A stretch of DNA of 64,000 nucleotides from Adiantum capillus-veneris (GCA_014529385.2 CM043959.1:3448358-3512357), one strand, 5' to 3'. Shown: positions 54,981 to 64,000, numbered from the stretch's first letter. The notes: generated by a model not told the origin, from the letters alone. Made by a program: numbers and translations.

Positions 54981-56080
54981 ATGCTAAACTCATCCATATT
55001 TTTCACATCGGCTATTTCATTGTGCCTATCGTATTTGTTGACCACAATGACATCTTGACCCGACCTTCTACATTGGGCATTGTGAATTTCCAGTGGTTTC
55101 TCCTCCGGCTCGGCATCTTCCAATGCTTCTTGAAATTCCACTTGGGTTCCTAAAAAGGACATTGCTTCTTGTAAATCTGGACTTCTTAATCCCACTCTTG
55201 AAGATATAGGGTCTCTTTGTTGAGTTTGAACTCCCCCCATCCGAGAGGGTTCCATATCTGATGTTGGCATCTGTTCAATGCCTGATGATATGACTTGTTG
55301 TGCTCTGTTAAGTAGCTCTTGAGACCGGGCTAGCTCTTTTTGAAGTTGTGCTATCTTCATAGCTGGTACTTCCGACGTATTCCCTGTTTGTGCGATTTGG
55401 TGTGTTTGTGCTTTGCCTTGTGCTGGTGCGGTGCACGAGACTTGTGCAGTGTCTTTCCATGGTTTGCTTTGTGTTGTGCCACCCATTTGTGCAGTGACAA
55501 CTGTAGTTGTTAACTCTTCTAGTTGCGTATCAAGAGGTAAAGCCATGACTAGATGATAAACATTACCACCTTCAGATTTGTAGTCTTCCCCTCTTGATCC
55601 AAATATTTCATCTGCAAAATATTGGTTACTCTCTGCAGGAACTTCATGATTTGTGGCAGCTTTGTAGTAGCGACCGTCCTCATCTACATAAAGGATACCA
55701 ATTTTCCATTTCCCATCTTGAGCTTTGTAAAGAAATATACTTGGAGGATATGTGTTGAGTTCTGTAAGTTGATCCTTGTGCAACGTTTCTATCTCATTGT
55801 AGATGTATTTTTCGTGTCTCATGTATGATCCCAGACAGTCTTCCATGAAATCTGGATGTGGGTGTAGTACATTCTTTGCTATTTCAACTTCCACATATTG
55901 AGATGTCCGAGTTTCCTTTGTATCTTTCTTTGTCTTGATGTACAAATTCCGAATTATATCCTCATAGCATGGAAATCCTTTGTAATGGCCAATTAAATAG
56001 AGCCCACTTTGCTCTCTTGTAATTTTTGTGGATGTACTTGAAGCTTTGTCTCGGCTGGTCTGGTTCCTTTGAGACGCCAT
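54824..56080 (-). CDS. Gag-like protein of element C, N-terminal half
   Basis: 418 residues from ATG 56080 (MASQRNQT). It contains Tyr-rich modules (LYLIGHYKGFPCYEDIIRN, SIFLYKAQDGKWKIG followed by ILYVDEDGRYYKAA), a Gln/Thr-rich linker, a short heptad stretch (MKIAQLQKELARSQELLNRA) and VIVVNKYDRHNEIADVKNMD. There is no classic gag core. The last about 20 codons are out of frame because of the deletion near 54868. Related modules open the gag of element A, supporting common descent. Confidence 0.7.
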   Translation of the reverse strand: MASQRNQTSRDKASSTSTKITREQSGLYLIGHYKGFPCYEDIIRNLYIKTKKDTKETRTSQYVEVEIAKNVLHPHPDFMEDCLGSYMRHEKYIYNEIETLHKDQLTELNTYPPSIFLYKAQDGKWKIGILYVDEDGRYYKAATNHEVPAESNQYFADEIFGSRGEDYKSEGGNVYHLVMALPLDTQLEELTTTVVTAQMGGTTQSKPWKDTAQVSCTAPAQGKAQTHQIAQTGNTSEVPAMKIAQLQKELARSQELLNRAQQVISSGIEQMPTSDMEPSRMGGVQTQQRDPISSRVGLRSPDLQEAMSFLGTQVEFQEALEDAEPEEKPLEIHNAQCRRSGQDVIVVNKYDRHNEIADVKNMDEFSICGQPVSHIVGPRPKAPSRETKNKDSVRSSPSVQTSPKSLRLCRSPTTKTIY

Positions 56081-56187
56081 TGCTTTCGTCTTGAATCCCT
56101 TGCTGTACGTGTTCAGTGATAGCTCTTATAGCTTGCCTCAAAGCTAATAAAAATTATTAGCACCCTGGTGTCGGTCTTTTTTGCTTG

Positions 56188-56274
56188 AGGTCCTTCAGCT
56201 TTTGTGGATGCCTTAATCTCTGAGTTTTCTGAATTGGGCTTTGCTTGAACTTCTTAGCTCCCTTGCTTGCCAAG
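56188..56274 (-). other. 87-bp island identical to element B
   Basis: Exact match to 42012-42098. It lies about 110 bp upstream of the gag-like ATG (56080), with the GTAAGT-like splice donor about 90 bp further upstream (reverse of ACTTAC near 56362). Confidence 0.6.
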
Positions 56275-56786
56275 GCTGATATTGTCTTGTCTGGCTGCTT
56301 GCTTTGCCTAGAGCTTTTTAGCAGGCCTCGATCTATTGGAAGCACTGTGATAAGTTATGCAACTTACCACTATACTGCAACGACTGCTCCCTTCGTAGCA
56401 ATTCTTGATTCGAGCTAACCTGTGTTCACTTTAGCACACAATCTGCAGAATTCTATTTAGCTGGAAAACTTTTTCACAATGAACGTAAAAATTCTTGATG
56501 TGCCTTTGACGGCCACACTTGTTCCATGGGCTCGGAAGTGACTTTCAAGTTCGCTTTTAGCTGAACTAAACTTAAACTAGCACAAGAGAATTATGCGCAA
56601 GTTGAGTTGATTTGCTAGCAAAAATCTTGTGTTAAAGTTCTCCAAAACTTGCGATTGTTGTTGCAAAATCAAGAGTCCTTGTGTATGGTCTACTGCTACC
56701 AGATTTGTGTATGGACGTACACTAGGCCGTAGTTAACTTTTACTGGATGTGCTCATAGGTTGGTTTGGATTCCTAAATCAAGTTGG

Positions 56787-58113
56787 AGACATCCTACGCG
56801 TAGGATGTCTACGCATAGGATGTCTAACTGCTCAAATTTTGTCCAAACTTGATCCCAAGATTCTCCTAGTGCTCAGCAACCCAATGGTATGCTTAGAATT
56901 GAATTTGGATGCCAATAGGTCAAGATTTGGGTTGCATAAGCTTCTAGTGCACTCCAAGAGTAGGATGTTTGACAATTCTTGTTTTTGCTTGGTAAATAGG
57001 CCAAACAAGGTCCAAAGTCACTTTTGAAAAAAAGATATGGAATCCTTGAGACACTTAGAACCTCCCTATATGGCTACAATAGAATGTTGACCACTTTATG
57101 ACCCTAGAGACATCCTACGTGTAGGATGTCTTTTTTCTATGTTTTAGCTCAAACTGGCACTGTAGCTTCCCCTTCATGTGCTAAACTCACAGCTATGTTT
57201 ACTTTTTGATTCTGACAACTATAGGTTGGTCAAATGATCAAGAATCTGTTCCAAAAGCCTGATGTCTGTTCTGATGAATTCCCAAATCAAATCAACTCCA
57301 AATTGGACCAAATTTGCCTAAGAGGCTTATCTAAGGCTATATGACAGCATGGTATGGTCACAGGAGAATTTTGGTCTCAGAATCATGCAGTAGACATCCT
57401 ACGCGTAGGATGTCTTTTTGCTCAGAATGAACCCAAACTTGGACCAAAGATTCCCCTAGTCTTCAACAACCCATTGGTATGCTTAGATTTGAGTTTGGAT
57501 GTCAAAAGACTCCAAAACTAGCTATTCTTGCCTTTTGTCCGTCCAAAAACGCTAAAGTCTGTTCAATCTTTACTTTCAATGACCCAAATGAGATGAAATT
57601 TATCACATGCACTCAATACAACATTTAGAACATGCCTTTGGAGTCATCCTATGGTTTGGTCTCAAAATTAAGCCTTTGACACAATTTGGGTAGGATGTCT
57701 GGCAATTCTTGTCTTTTGGCTTTAATGTGTCAAAATTTGGTCAAATTTTCACTTTCCAGGTGAAAATAGGGTAGAACCTACCTTCTAAACACACTGGTAA
57801 CCTCAGTTTTTCCAGAAAGTGTCCGGATCACCCTGTAGACATCCTACGCGTAGTATGTGCTTATTTTTTTAGACTGAAGTGTCTCTGATGCTTCCTTATG
57901 CTCTCAGCAAGTGCAAGTATGCTTCACATTTGCAAAAAAATGCAAAAATCACTCAATTTAAGCCTTTTGGCTTTTGGTCAACAAAAATAGGGAAAAACAC
58001 TCAAGTCAATATGTTACTAGGGTAAAACCTACCCTCTGAACCCATTGGTAACCTCAGTTTTCCCAAATTCCCTGCCAAAAGTGCCCTGAAGACATCCTAC
58101 GCGTAGGATGTCT
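56787..58113 (-). repeat. Palindrome array of element C (five sites)
   Basis: 24-bp sites of the B/C type (arm AGACATCCTA, centre CGCG) start at 56787, 57108 (ACGTGT centre), 57392, 57837 (degenerate right arm) and 58090. The first has an extra half-site attached (ACGCATAGGATGTCT to 56825). Centre spacings are 321, 284, 445 and 253 bp. The 445-bp gap holds the same degenerate half-site as B. The array is again in the leader, upstream of the first ORF. Confidence 0.93.
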
Positions 58114-58625
58114 ACTGTCTTAAAATGTAATTTTTTTCTTGCACTAGTACTCCCTATGCTCTGTAGAGCTCTCACAGAAATTTTTGGACTTCAAATCATC
58201 TTCCAAACACTATTTACCGTCTTTCCTACTTAGCGTTTTCCACTTCTCTGATGAGCCTAACAGCAAATAAGACATGCATAAAGTACTCTAGATCAGCAAT
58301 CAAGATATCCTACTTACCCTACTCCTACTCATCATGTGAGATGGTGATTTTGATGTCTTGGTTGCTTCCTGGCCTCACACGGACTCTCAAGTCAACCTAC
58401 CACCACATCTACCACTCCAACTCCTACTCTCTACACCACAACCTACTACTACCTAATACTACCTAAGACGGAAGATCTAGGCTAGACACACGCTCCCTAG
58501 ACTCCTCCTAAGACCTAGAGAGTCCACCACCCTCTGATCCTATCTAAATGTAAAATAGTGCTCTGGCAAGCCAGAGGGACCTCTATCCTCAAGGACTAAT
58601 CTCGGTCACCTATTTAGGGCCCTCG

Positions 58626-58643
58626 TCCCCGACAACGGTGCCA
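58626..58643 (-). other. Primer-binding site of element C (mutated)
   Basis: In sense TGGCACCGTTGTCGGGGA, the same site as in A and B with C-to-T or G-to-A changes typical of methylated DNA decay. Confidence 0.82.
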
Positions 58644-58644
58644 A

Positions 58645-59652
58645 TGCTGGATGGATACGCCGCGATGGACGTCAGCATAGCGAGAACTCACCTAACATAT
58701 AATGTCAACTGAGGACGGAGCTCGACCCATAGGCGCGTGGAAGCAAGCATAGGGTGTCAATCTTCACTCGACCGACTCTTGACTAATTCCTACAGAGGTC
58801 TCTACCCAATGTCTAAGCTATAGCCTTCAAGAGTGCTTAAGAAGAGATTTCCTACAACGCTTACAAGAGCCAAACACCCATCAAACAGTCTCGAAACGCC
58901 ACAGAACTTGAAGGAGACCCTATTAACACCAATAGGTCGCTCTCCCTAAGGTCCATGAACCAAATTCTCAACCCAAAACACTCGGTGCAAAATCACGTAG
59001 GATGTCTGGCCGAAATTTGTAGGTCATCGTTTTCAAAAACTAAAGTGCCTAATGTGTAGCTCTACTCAATGCGAACGTGTGGATATACTGAAATGCAGAA
59101 ATGGACAACGTATGCTCACCGAATCACCAGATGAAGCTCGTAGATGGAGCTCACAAAACCAGAGCGTACGCGTGCAATGTAGGTATTGGCGCGTAGCTCT
59201 CGTCGAGGGCAACACGCTACACTTCTCTGCACTCGATTTCGACCACTGGTACGTATGTAGCGTCAAGAAGAAGCTCTCACTCTCTCTCGTACACAGTACG
59301 CTCACTCACAGACAGTAGATCAGATTATTAGAAGTCTCCTTACAAAGCTTTAGGTTTTAGCTTATATACTAAGCCTTAGAAACCCTAATGTCCGACCAAA
59401 ATGACCTTATTTGTCCATAATTGCTGACTTAAAATATGAAGTTCCCGTAAACATTACAAAAGTGGTCGTAATGGCTCAAAATAATAATAACAGGATATTC
59501 GATGATGTCCACGAGCTTGTATCTCCACATTACAACATCCATCTTTGTCTTCATCAGTTTATCAACATCTTTATTTGGAATCTTTAGAGAATCTTTGAGG
59601 AATCTTCATGGAATCTTTGTGGAAGCGTTGTTGAAAGGTTGACCTGTCAACA
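58645..59652 (-). repeat. 5' LTR of element C
   Basis: 1008 bp; plus-strand ends TGCTGGATGG (TGTTGGACGG in the other LTR) and CCTGTCAACA. The outer 24 bp form the same terminal inverted repeat as in B with one mismatch. Reverse TATATAAG lies at 59361-59368. About 73 bp present in the other LTR are missing near 59415. Confidence 0.9.
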
Positions 59653-59893
59653 AGGTATTTTGGTATTTTTTTCCTTTTTTAATATATTTTTCAAGCTCTT
59701 TAGATTTTGTTTTTTCAATATATTGTTAACTCGGATAAGAAAGTTTACATTGAAATAGTTTAGAAATAGAGAGAATGCTCTAAAGAGTGATAAAATAGAG
59801 AGATAGAGAAAGGAATAGGCAGAAGAGATAGAGAGAGAAATAGAGAGAGATGGGGTGAACATAGAGAGAGAGAGAGAGAGGGGGGGGGGGGGA
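59653..59893. repeat. Repeat family R, copy 2, right part, and GA/G tract
   Basis: Continues the R homology broken at 49473 (GGTATTTT..., CTCTTTAGATTTTGTT, GCTCTAAAGAGTGATA), matching 12140-12350. It ends in a (GA)n tract and a run of about 13 G (about 59880-59892). Confidence 0.8.
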
Positions 59894-60660
59894 TACTCAA
59901 CAATTTAATATGCCATACATCTCAAGGGAGTTGGAGGAAGTTCACTTGTATGATCATACTTCAATTGATTCGAAAGAGCCGGATCACTATGGAAAGTTAC
60001 TTTTACACATGTGTAGTAATAGCGCGGGTATGCTCATTGCCAATATGGTGTATCTTTGTGGAGTGGAACCAATGGATTTACATGCAGAAAACATAATGGG
60101 GATAGTCTGATTGACTATATGCTACTCTTTGAAGCCATCATGTATCGCATAAAGAGTTTTATGTTTGGCCAATGGACCCCAAAATCCGACCATCAAACCT
60201 CATAGATTGACCGTGCATGTGGAGAAGCAACTAAGCATGATAATCTCAGCCAAAGGGAAGAGAAGTTATCACTATGTATGGATTGCAAACCGGCACCAAT
60301 GTATGTTGAAATGGTTGAGCAAAAGTTATGGATGACAAAGCTTCAATATGATGCACCATTGGAAACTAAGGGGAAGCTTTCAAGAAATTTATTTGTTCTT
60401 GTGCCGAAGAATGCTTTGCCATAAAGCATTTCCATGATATCAACAAAGATAGATCATGCAAAAGGTGGTTTGATAAAGAATTTCAAGATGCTCAAAAGTC
60501 CTTGATAAAGCTTGGTACAACTATGGAAAAATACAATTGTCAAAGTTATTTGCATACATACAAGGCATTGGTTCAAAAGAAGAGAAGAAGATGGGAAGTA
60601 AAACAATAACTTTTTCAAGTCCAAGAAAAGGCACGTGCATGTGGAAGATTTTGGAGAAAC

Positions 60661-60963
60661 TTGAGGGGCAAGCAAATTGAGAATTTTTGTAACTTAAGAC
60701 TTTTTAATATGTACACACATTGTAGGAAACTATATGAGCAACCAAATGCTGAAAAAATGCCATTTTATGTTTCACTCCCATTTATGCCGTCTTTTTTGAC
60801 TATTGAGGATGTATGCGGTGGGCTTAAAAAGTTGGCCACTCGCAAGGCGGGAGATCTTCAAGGTATCAAGAAAGAGATGATGAAATGGACAAGAGATTTT
60901 ACCCATGAGTGGATGTGTGATATGTTCAACATTGCACTTCAATATGGTATGCCTTATGATTGA
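60661..60963 (+). pseudogene. LINE RT N-terminal part (L4a)
   Basis: 100 codons: IENFCNLRLFNMYTHCRKL, FLTIEDVCGGLKKLATRK, WTRDFTHEWMCDMFNIALQ, stopping at TGA where other copies have Trp (YDWSTNW). The RT frame then resumes (NWVKPLHEGEDIKNVNNYR). Confidence 0.75.
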
Positions 60964-61442
60964 AGTACTAATTGGGTTAAGCCTTTGCATGAAGGAGAGG
61001 ATATAAAGAATGTAAACAACTATCGGACTATAATGATTGGTTCTCTTATGGCAAAGGTTTTTGGGTGCCTAATGGAGATGAAATCGAGTGATTGGGTTGA
61101 AGAGAATGACAAGCAGGTTTTTGTCGATGCCATAGCACCATTGATCATCTTGTCACTCTTCGTGTCCTCATGTAGGAAAGCCGGTTGAAAGGCAAGCAAT
61201 TGTACTGTTTTTTTGTGGATTTTAAGAAAGCCTTTGATATGAATCCACGTAGCAATTTGTGGAGAAGGATGGAAGAACTCCAAGTGTCAAGTGAGTTTAT
61301 GCTTGCGATTTCTTGAATCTATGAGAAGGTGATTTGTCAACTGCGCATGGGAAGAGAAATTTCAAAAAAAATTGTAAGCAATATTGGGGTTAGATAAGGA
61401 TGTCCGCTGTCACCAACACTCTTTGGTCTATGCATCGATCAA

Positions 61443-61556
61443 TTGGAACAAATGGTACTTGACTTTATACAAGGAGAAGGCATTGAAGAGATCACGATTT
61501 GCAATATAGTAATCATGCTTTTGTTGTATGCGGATGTTGTTGTTCACACACATCAC
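61443..61556 (+). pseudogene. LINE RT palm fragment (L4a)
   Basis: EQMVLDFIQGEGIEEITIC and LLLYAD, cut inside the YADD motif: the second catalytic Asp is replaced by Val and the sequence diverges, so the catalytic site is destroyed. Confidence 0.75.
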
Positions 61557-61748
61557 TACCACGTATGGGGGATGGGAATGGAGAGTGATTTTGGAGGGAG
61601 ATTTTCTAATCATATGCATCGCAAGGCATATGAGGAAAAGAATATGAAAAACAAGGAGATCTCTCACGAAGAAAATGTGCCCAAGGAGGAGGCAAGTCCC
61701 TCAAGAAAATAGGGATGCACTACCTATGAAGCCGAGTAACAATTCAAA

Positions 61749-62508
61749 ATATACTTTTGGAATTGCAATGGATACCCATGGAATGTGGGTGTTTGCATTG
61801 ATGAACTAACAAACAAAGCCAATGTTGTACTCCTTGTTGAAAGTTGGGAGAATGATACACAAAGAATTAACAGCTTGGAGGATTACAATGTTTATTCATT
61901 GACGTGGTCAAAGAATCTCAAGCAACAAAGACGGCAAGGAGGGGTAGCATGTATGGTTAAGAAAGGATTGAAAGATTTTGTATCAATTGTGAAAGATGAC
62001 AAGTACAAATGTTATGTATGGCTGAAAGTTACGACACCAAAAAGAGCACCCATTTTTGTAGCCGGTTGCTACATGCCTCATCATGATTCCCCCTTTTATG
62101 CTTACATGGATAGAGATCAACCATTTTTTTAAAGAAGAGGACCTTGATTATTTCAAAGGCGAAGGTGATGTTATTGTATTTGGGGATATGAATGCTCGCA
62201 CAAAAACATTGCAACATGATACTCAACAATTTAATATGCCATACATTTCGAGGGAGATGGAGGAGGTTCATTTGTATGATTGTTCTGAGAAAGAGCTTGA
62301 TCACTATGGAAAGTTACTTTTACACATGTGTAATAGCACGGGTATGTTCATTTCCAATGGTGTATCTTTGTGGAGTGGCACCTATAAATTTACATGTAGA
62401 AAACATAATGGGGATAGTGCAATTGACTATATGCTACTCGCCGAAGCCATCATGTATAGCATAAAGAGTTTTATGTTTGACCAGTGGACCCCAAAATCAG
62501 ACCACTAA
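61749..62508 (+). pseudogene. LINE endonuclease (L4b)
   Basis: FWNCNGYPWNVGV, LLVESWENDT (catalytic Glu), KRAPIFVAGCYMPHHDSPF, VFGDMNART (Asp and Asn intact) and PKSDH (intact). All catalytic residues are present, but a four-base loss at the T-run (about 62125-62132, shared with L2) shifts the frame. Confidence 0.82.
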
Positions 62509-62589
62509 ACCTTATAGATTGACCTTGCATGTAGAGAAGCAACTAAGCATGATAATCCCAGCCAAAGGGAAGAGAAGCTATCACTATGT

Positions 62590-62866
62590 ATGGATTTCAA
62601 ACCGGCACCAATGTATATTGAAATGGTTGAGCAAAAGTTATGGATGACAAAGCTTCAATATCACGCACCATTGGAAACTAAATGGAAAGATTTCAAGAAA
62701 GTTATTTGTTCTTGTGCCGAAGAATGCTTTGCCAAGAATGGTTTGATAAAGAATGTCAAGATGCTCGAAAGTCCTTGATAAAGCTTGATGCAACTATGGA
62801 CAAATACAACTATCAAAGTCATTTTCATACATATAAGTCATTGATCCAAAAGACGAGAAGAAGATG
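62590..62866 (+). pseudogene. LINE EN-RT spacer (L4b)
   Basis: MDFKPAPMYIEMVEQKLWM to the basic segment, with a loss of about 40 bases after CSCAEECFA compared with L1 that shifts the frame. Confidence 0.7.
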
Positions 62867-62933
62867 AAAAGTAAAGCAACAACTTTTTCATGTTCAAGAA
62901 AAGGCATGTGCATGTGGAAGATTTTGGAGAAAC

Positions 62934-63725
62934 TTGAGAGGCAAGCGGGTTGAGAATTTTGGTAAGTTGAGTCTTGCAGATATGTACACACATTGTAGGC
63001 AACTATATGAGCAACCAAATATTGAAAAAATGCCATTTTATGGTTCACTCCCATGTATGCCCTCTTTTTTAACTATTGAGGATGTATGTGGTGGGCTTGA
63101 AAAGTTGGCCACTCGCAAAGCGAGAGATCTTCAAGATATCAATACAAGATGATCAAATGGACGGGAGGTTTTACCCATGAGTGGATGTGTGATATGTTCA
63201 ACCTTGTACTTCAACATGGTATGCCTTATGATTGGAGAACTAATTGGTCAAGCCATTGCACAAAGGAGGGGATATAAAGAATGTAAACAACTATCGAACT
63301 ATAATAATTGGGTCTCTTATGGCAAAGTTGTTTGGGTGCATAATGGTGTTGAAATTGAGTGATTGGGCTGAAGATAATGATAAGCATGCAAAAGGACAAG
63401 TGGGTTTTTGTTGATTCGATAGAACCATTGATCATCTTATCACTCTTTACGTTCTCATAGAGGAAAGTCAGTTGAAAGGCAAGCGATTGTATTGTTGCTT
63501 TGTGGACTTTAGGAAAGCCTTTGATATGATTCTACCTAACGATTTGTCGAAAAAGATGGAAGAACTTCAAGTGCCAAGTGAGTTTATGCTTGCGGTTTCT
63601 CAAATCTATGCAAAGGTGATGTGTCAATTGCACATGGGAAGAGGAATTTTAGAAATTTTTGTAAGCATTATTGGGGTTAAACAATGATGTCCATTGTCAC
63701 CAACTCTCTTTGGTCTATGCATCGA
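62934..63725 (+). pseudogene. LINE reverse transcriptase N-terminal half (L4b)
   Basis: MYTHCRQLYEQPNIEKMPFY, LTIEDVCGGLEKLATRKA, then in shifted frames GDIKNVNNYRTI, DFRKAFDMILPNDLSKKME (the catalytic motif A region) and the GVKQ-stop-CPLSPTL motif with TGA replacing the Gly codon. It ends before the YADD motif at the join with the relic. Confidence 0.78.
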
Positions 63726-64000
63726 TTGAGCTTAAATGAGATTGTCATAAAACCTCGTAGTGGTCACATTGTTTACAGAAACATCTAGCATCGCCAGTAC
63801 TTTCTCCCATCCAAAGGGTTCAAACAAATCCTTTGAAAATGGTTCCTTCAAGTAGTAATTATCTTCTATTGAGCGCTCTAGGATGCAATCCTCCCTTCTA
63901 AGGATCTCGCATTTCGATGCTCCACGTATCCAAATATATGCATCCTTCACTAGCCAATCATGCCTGGTTGTGATTTCTTTGTGCCGTAAGTAGAGATGGT
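63726..64000 (-). pseudogene. Element-A-like relic, second copy with empty B site
   Basis: 72 open codons on the minus strand: KDAYIWIRGASKCEILRRED, ERSIEDNYYLKEPF, EPFGWEKVLAMLDVS. It matches 37990-38037 plus 45787-45990 but is uninterrupted at the point where B is inserted. It also carries the same LINE junction. The far end (about 63951-64000) matches the relic near 37876 after a deletion. It continues beyond the window. Confidence 0.8.

Larger units (their letters stand above)
49474..59652 (-). mobile_element. LTR retrotransposon C (protein-coding, no RT)
   Basis: 10,179 bp on the minus strand, flanked by GGGTA (49469-49473) and AGGTA (59653-59657), a target duplication with one mutation. 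In sense: 5' LTR, PBS, leader with five palindromes, 87-bp island, gag-like ORF, protease-like ORF with Trp tail, 3' region, PPT, 3' LTR. It is the longer relative of B. LTR divergence, a 117-bp duplication in one LTR and about 73 bp lost from the other show it is the oldest of the three. No RT, RNase H or integrase sequence was found. Confidence 0.93.
59904..61556 (+). mobile_element. LINE fragment L4a
   Basis: Plus-strand LINE piece: endonuclease end (MPYISRELEEVHLYDHTSID to PKSDHQT, 59910-60210), spacer (about 60240-60610), and RT (60661-61556) up to LLLYAD, where it stops in the active-site motif and changes to unrelated sequence (VVVHTHHYHVWG). It shares stops with L2 (TGA at the Trp of YDWSTNW, TAA in RQGCPLSP), so it descends from the same dead copy. 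Confidence 0.8.
61600..63725 (+). mobile_element. LINE fragment L4b joined to the relic
   Basis: Second plus-strand LINE: end of ORF1 (61600-61720, RKAYEEKNMKNKEISHEENV), endonuclease (61749-62508), spacer (62590-62866) and RT (62934-63725), ending at CPLSPTLFGLCID, where it meets the retroelement relic in the same way as L3. Its left boundary TTTTCTAATCATATGC equals the breakpoint inside L2. Frameshifts and a TGA in the RT motif make it dead. Confidence 0.82.

Noticed and set aside
20358-58113. CRISPR-like look of short repeats separated by unique spacers
   Set aside because: The setting is eukaryotic retrotransposon leaders, spacings are 124-445 bp, and no cas genes are present. The repeats are full palindromes.

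Overview
This window looks like nuclear DNA from a land plant and is made almost entirely of transposable elements. I see no convincing host gene, rRNA, tRNA or CRISPR array. The plant assignment rests on Athila/Tat-like Ty3 (gypsy) LTR retrotransposons whose primer-binding site resembles the tRNA-Asp type, on plant-style LINEs, and on very long (GA)n tracts. The repeat style would suit a large-genome non-seed plant such as a fern, but I cannot confirm that. Layout, left to right: 1-2548 AT-rich DNA with an (AC)n tandem duplication; 2549-4499 dead LINE fragment L1 (minus strand); 4500-5467 a possible LTR plus polypurine tract (minus strand); 5468-10477 gene-poor DNA; 10478-12353 repeat family R, copy 1; 12354-12630 GA/TA microsatellite; 12652-17610 rearranged LINE L2 (minus); 17611-18806 microsatellites and unknown DNA; 18812-34800 complete LTR element A (plus, 16.0 kb, target duplication GAGGT); 34806-38037 unknown DNA grading into an old retroelement relic; 38038-45786 LTR element B (plus, 7.7 kb, target duplication GATGC) inside that relic; 45787-47770 the rest of the relic joined to LINE L3 (minus); 47789-49473 CT tracts and repeat R copy 2; 49474-59652 LTR element C (minus, 10.2 kb) inserted in R copy 2; 59653-59893 the rest of R; 59904-63725 two more LINE fragments (plus); 63726-64000 a second copy of the relic (minus), in which the site occupied by B is empty. 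Elements A, B and C are related. They share a primer-binding site, the U5 end and a conserved LTR block, but none encodes a reverse transcriptase, RNase H or integrase catalytic core in this window. A encodes gag, two zinc knuckles, a first protease-like domain, only the C-terminal part of an integrase, a second retropepsin and a Trp-rich tail, and then a separate large coiled-coil ORF. C, and its deletion derivative B, encode an unusual gag-like protein with a zinc knuckle; C also has a protease-like domain with an altered active site and the same kind of Trp-motif tail. They therefore look like protein-coding, non-autonomous elements that depend on a partner. The most striking signal is an array of 24-bp palindromes in the leaders of all three elements and, in A, also before its second ORF. 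A uses the arm AGACATCATA; B and C use AGACATCCTA; both have a CGCG centre. The family-specific base changes symmetrically in both arms, and the matching half-site occurs in each family's own LTR. Centre-to-centre spacings of 284 and 124-125 bp recur within and between elements. This points to a family-specific recognition system, either a protein-binding site or an RNA hairpin with a self-complementary loop, that I do not recognise as described.
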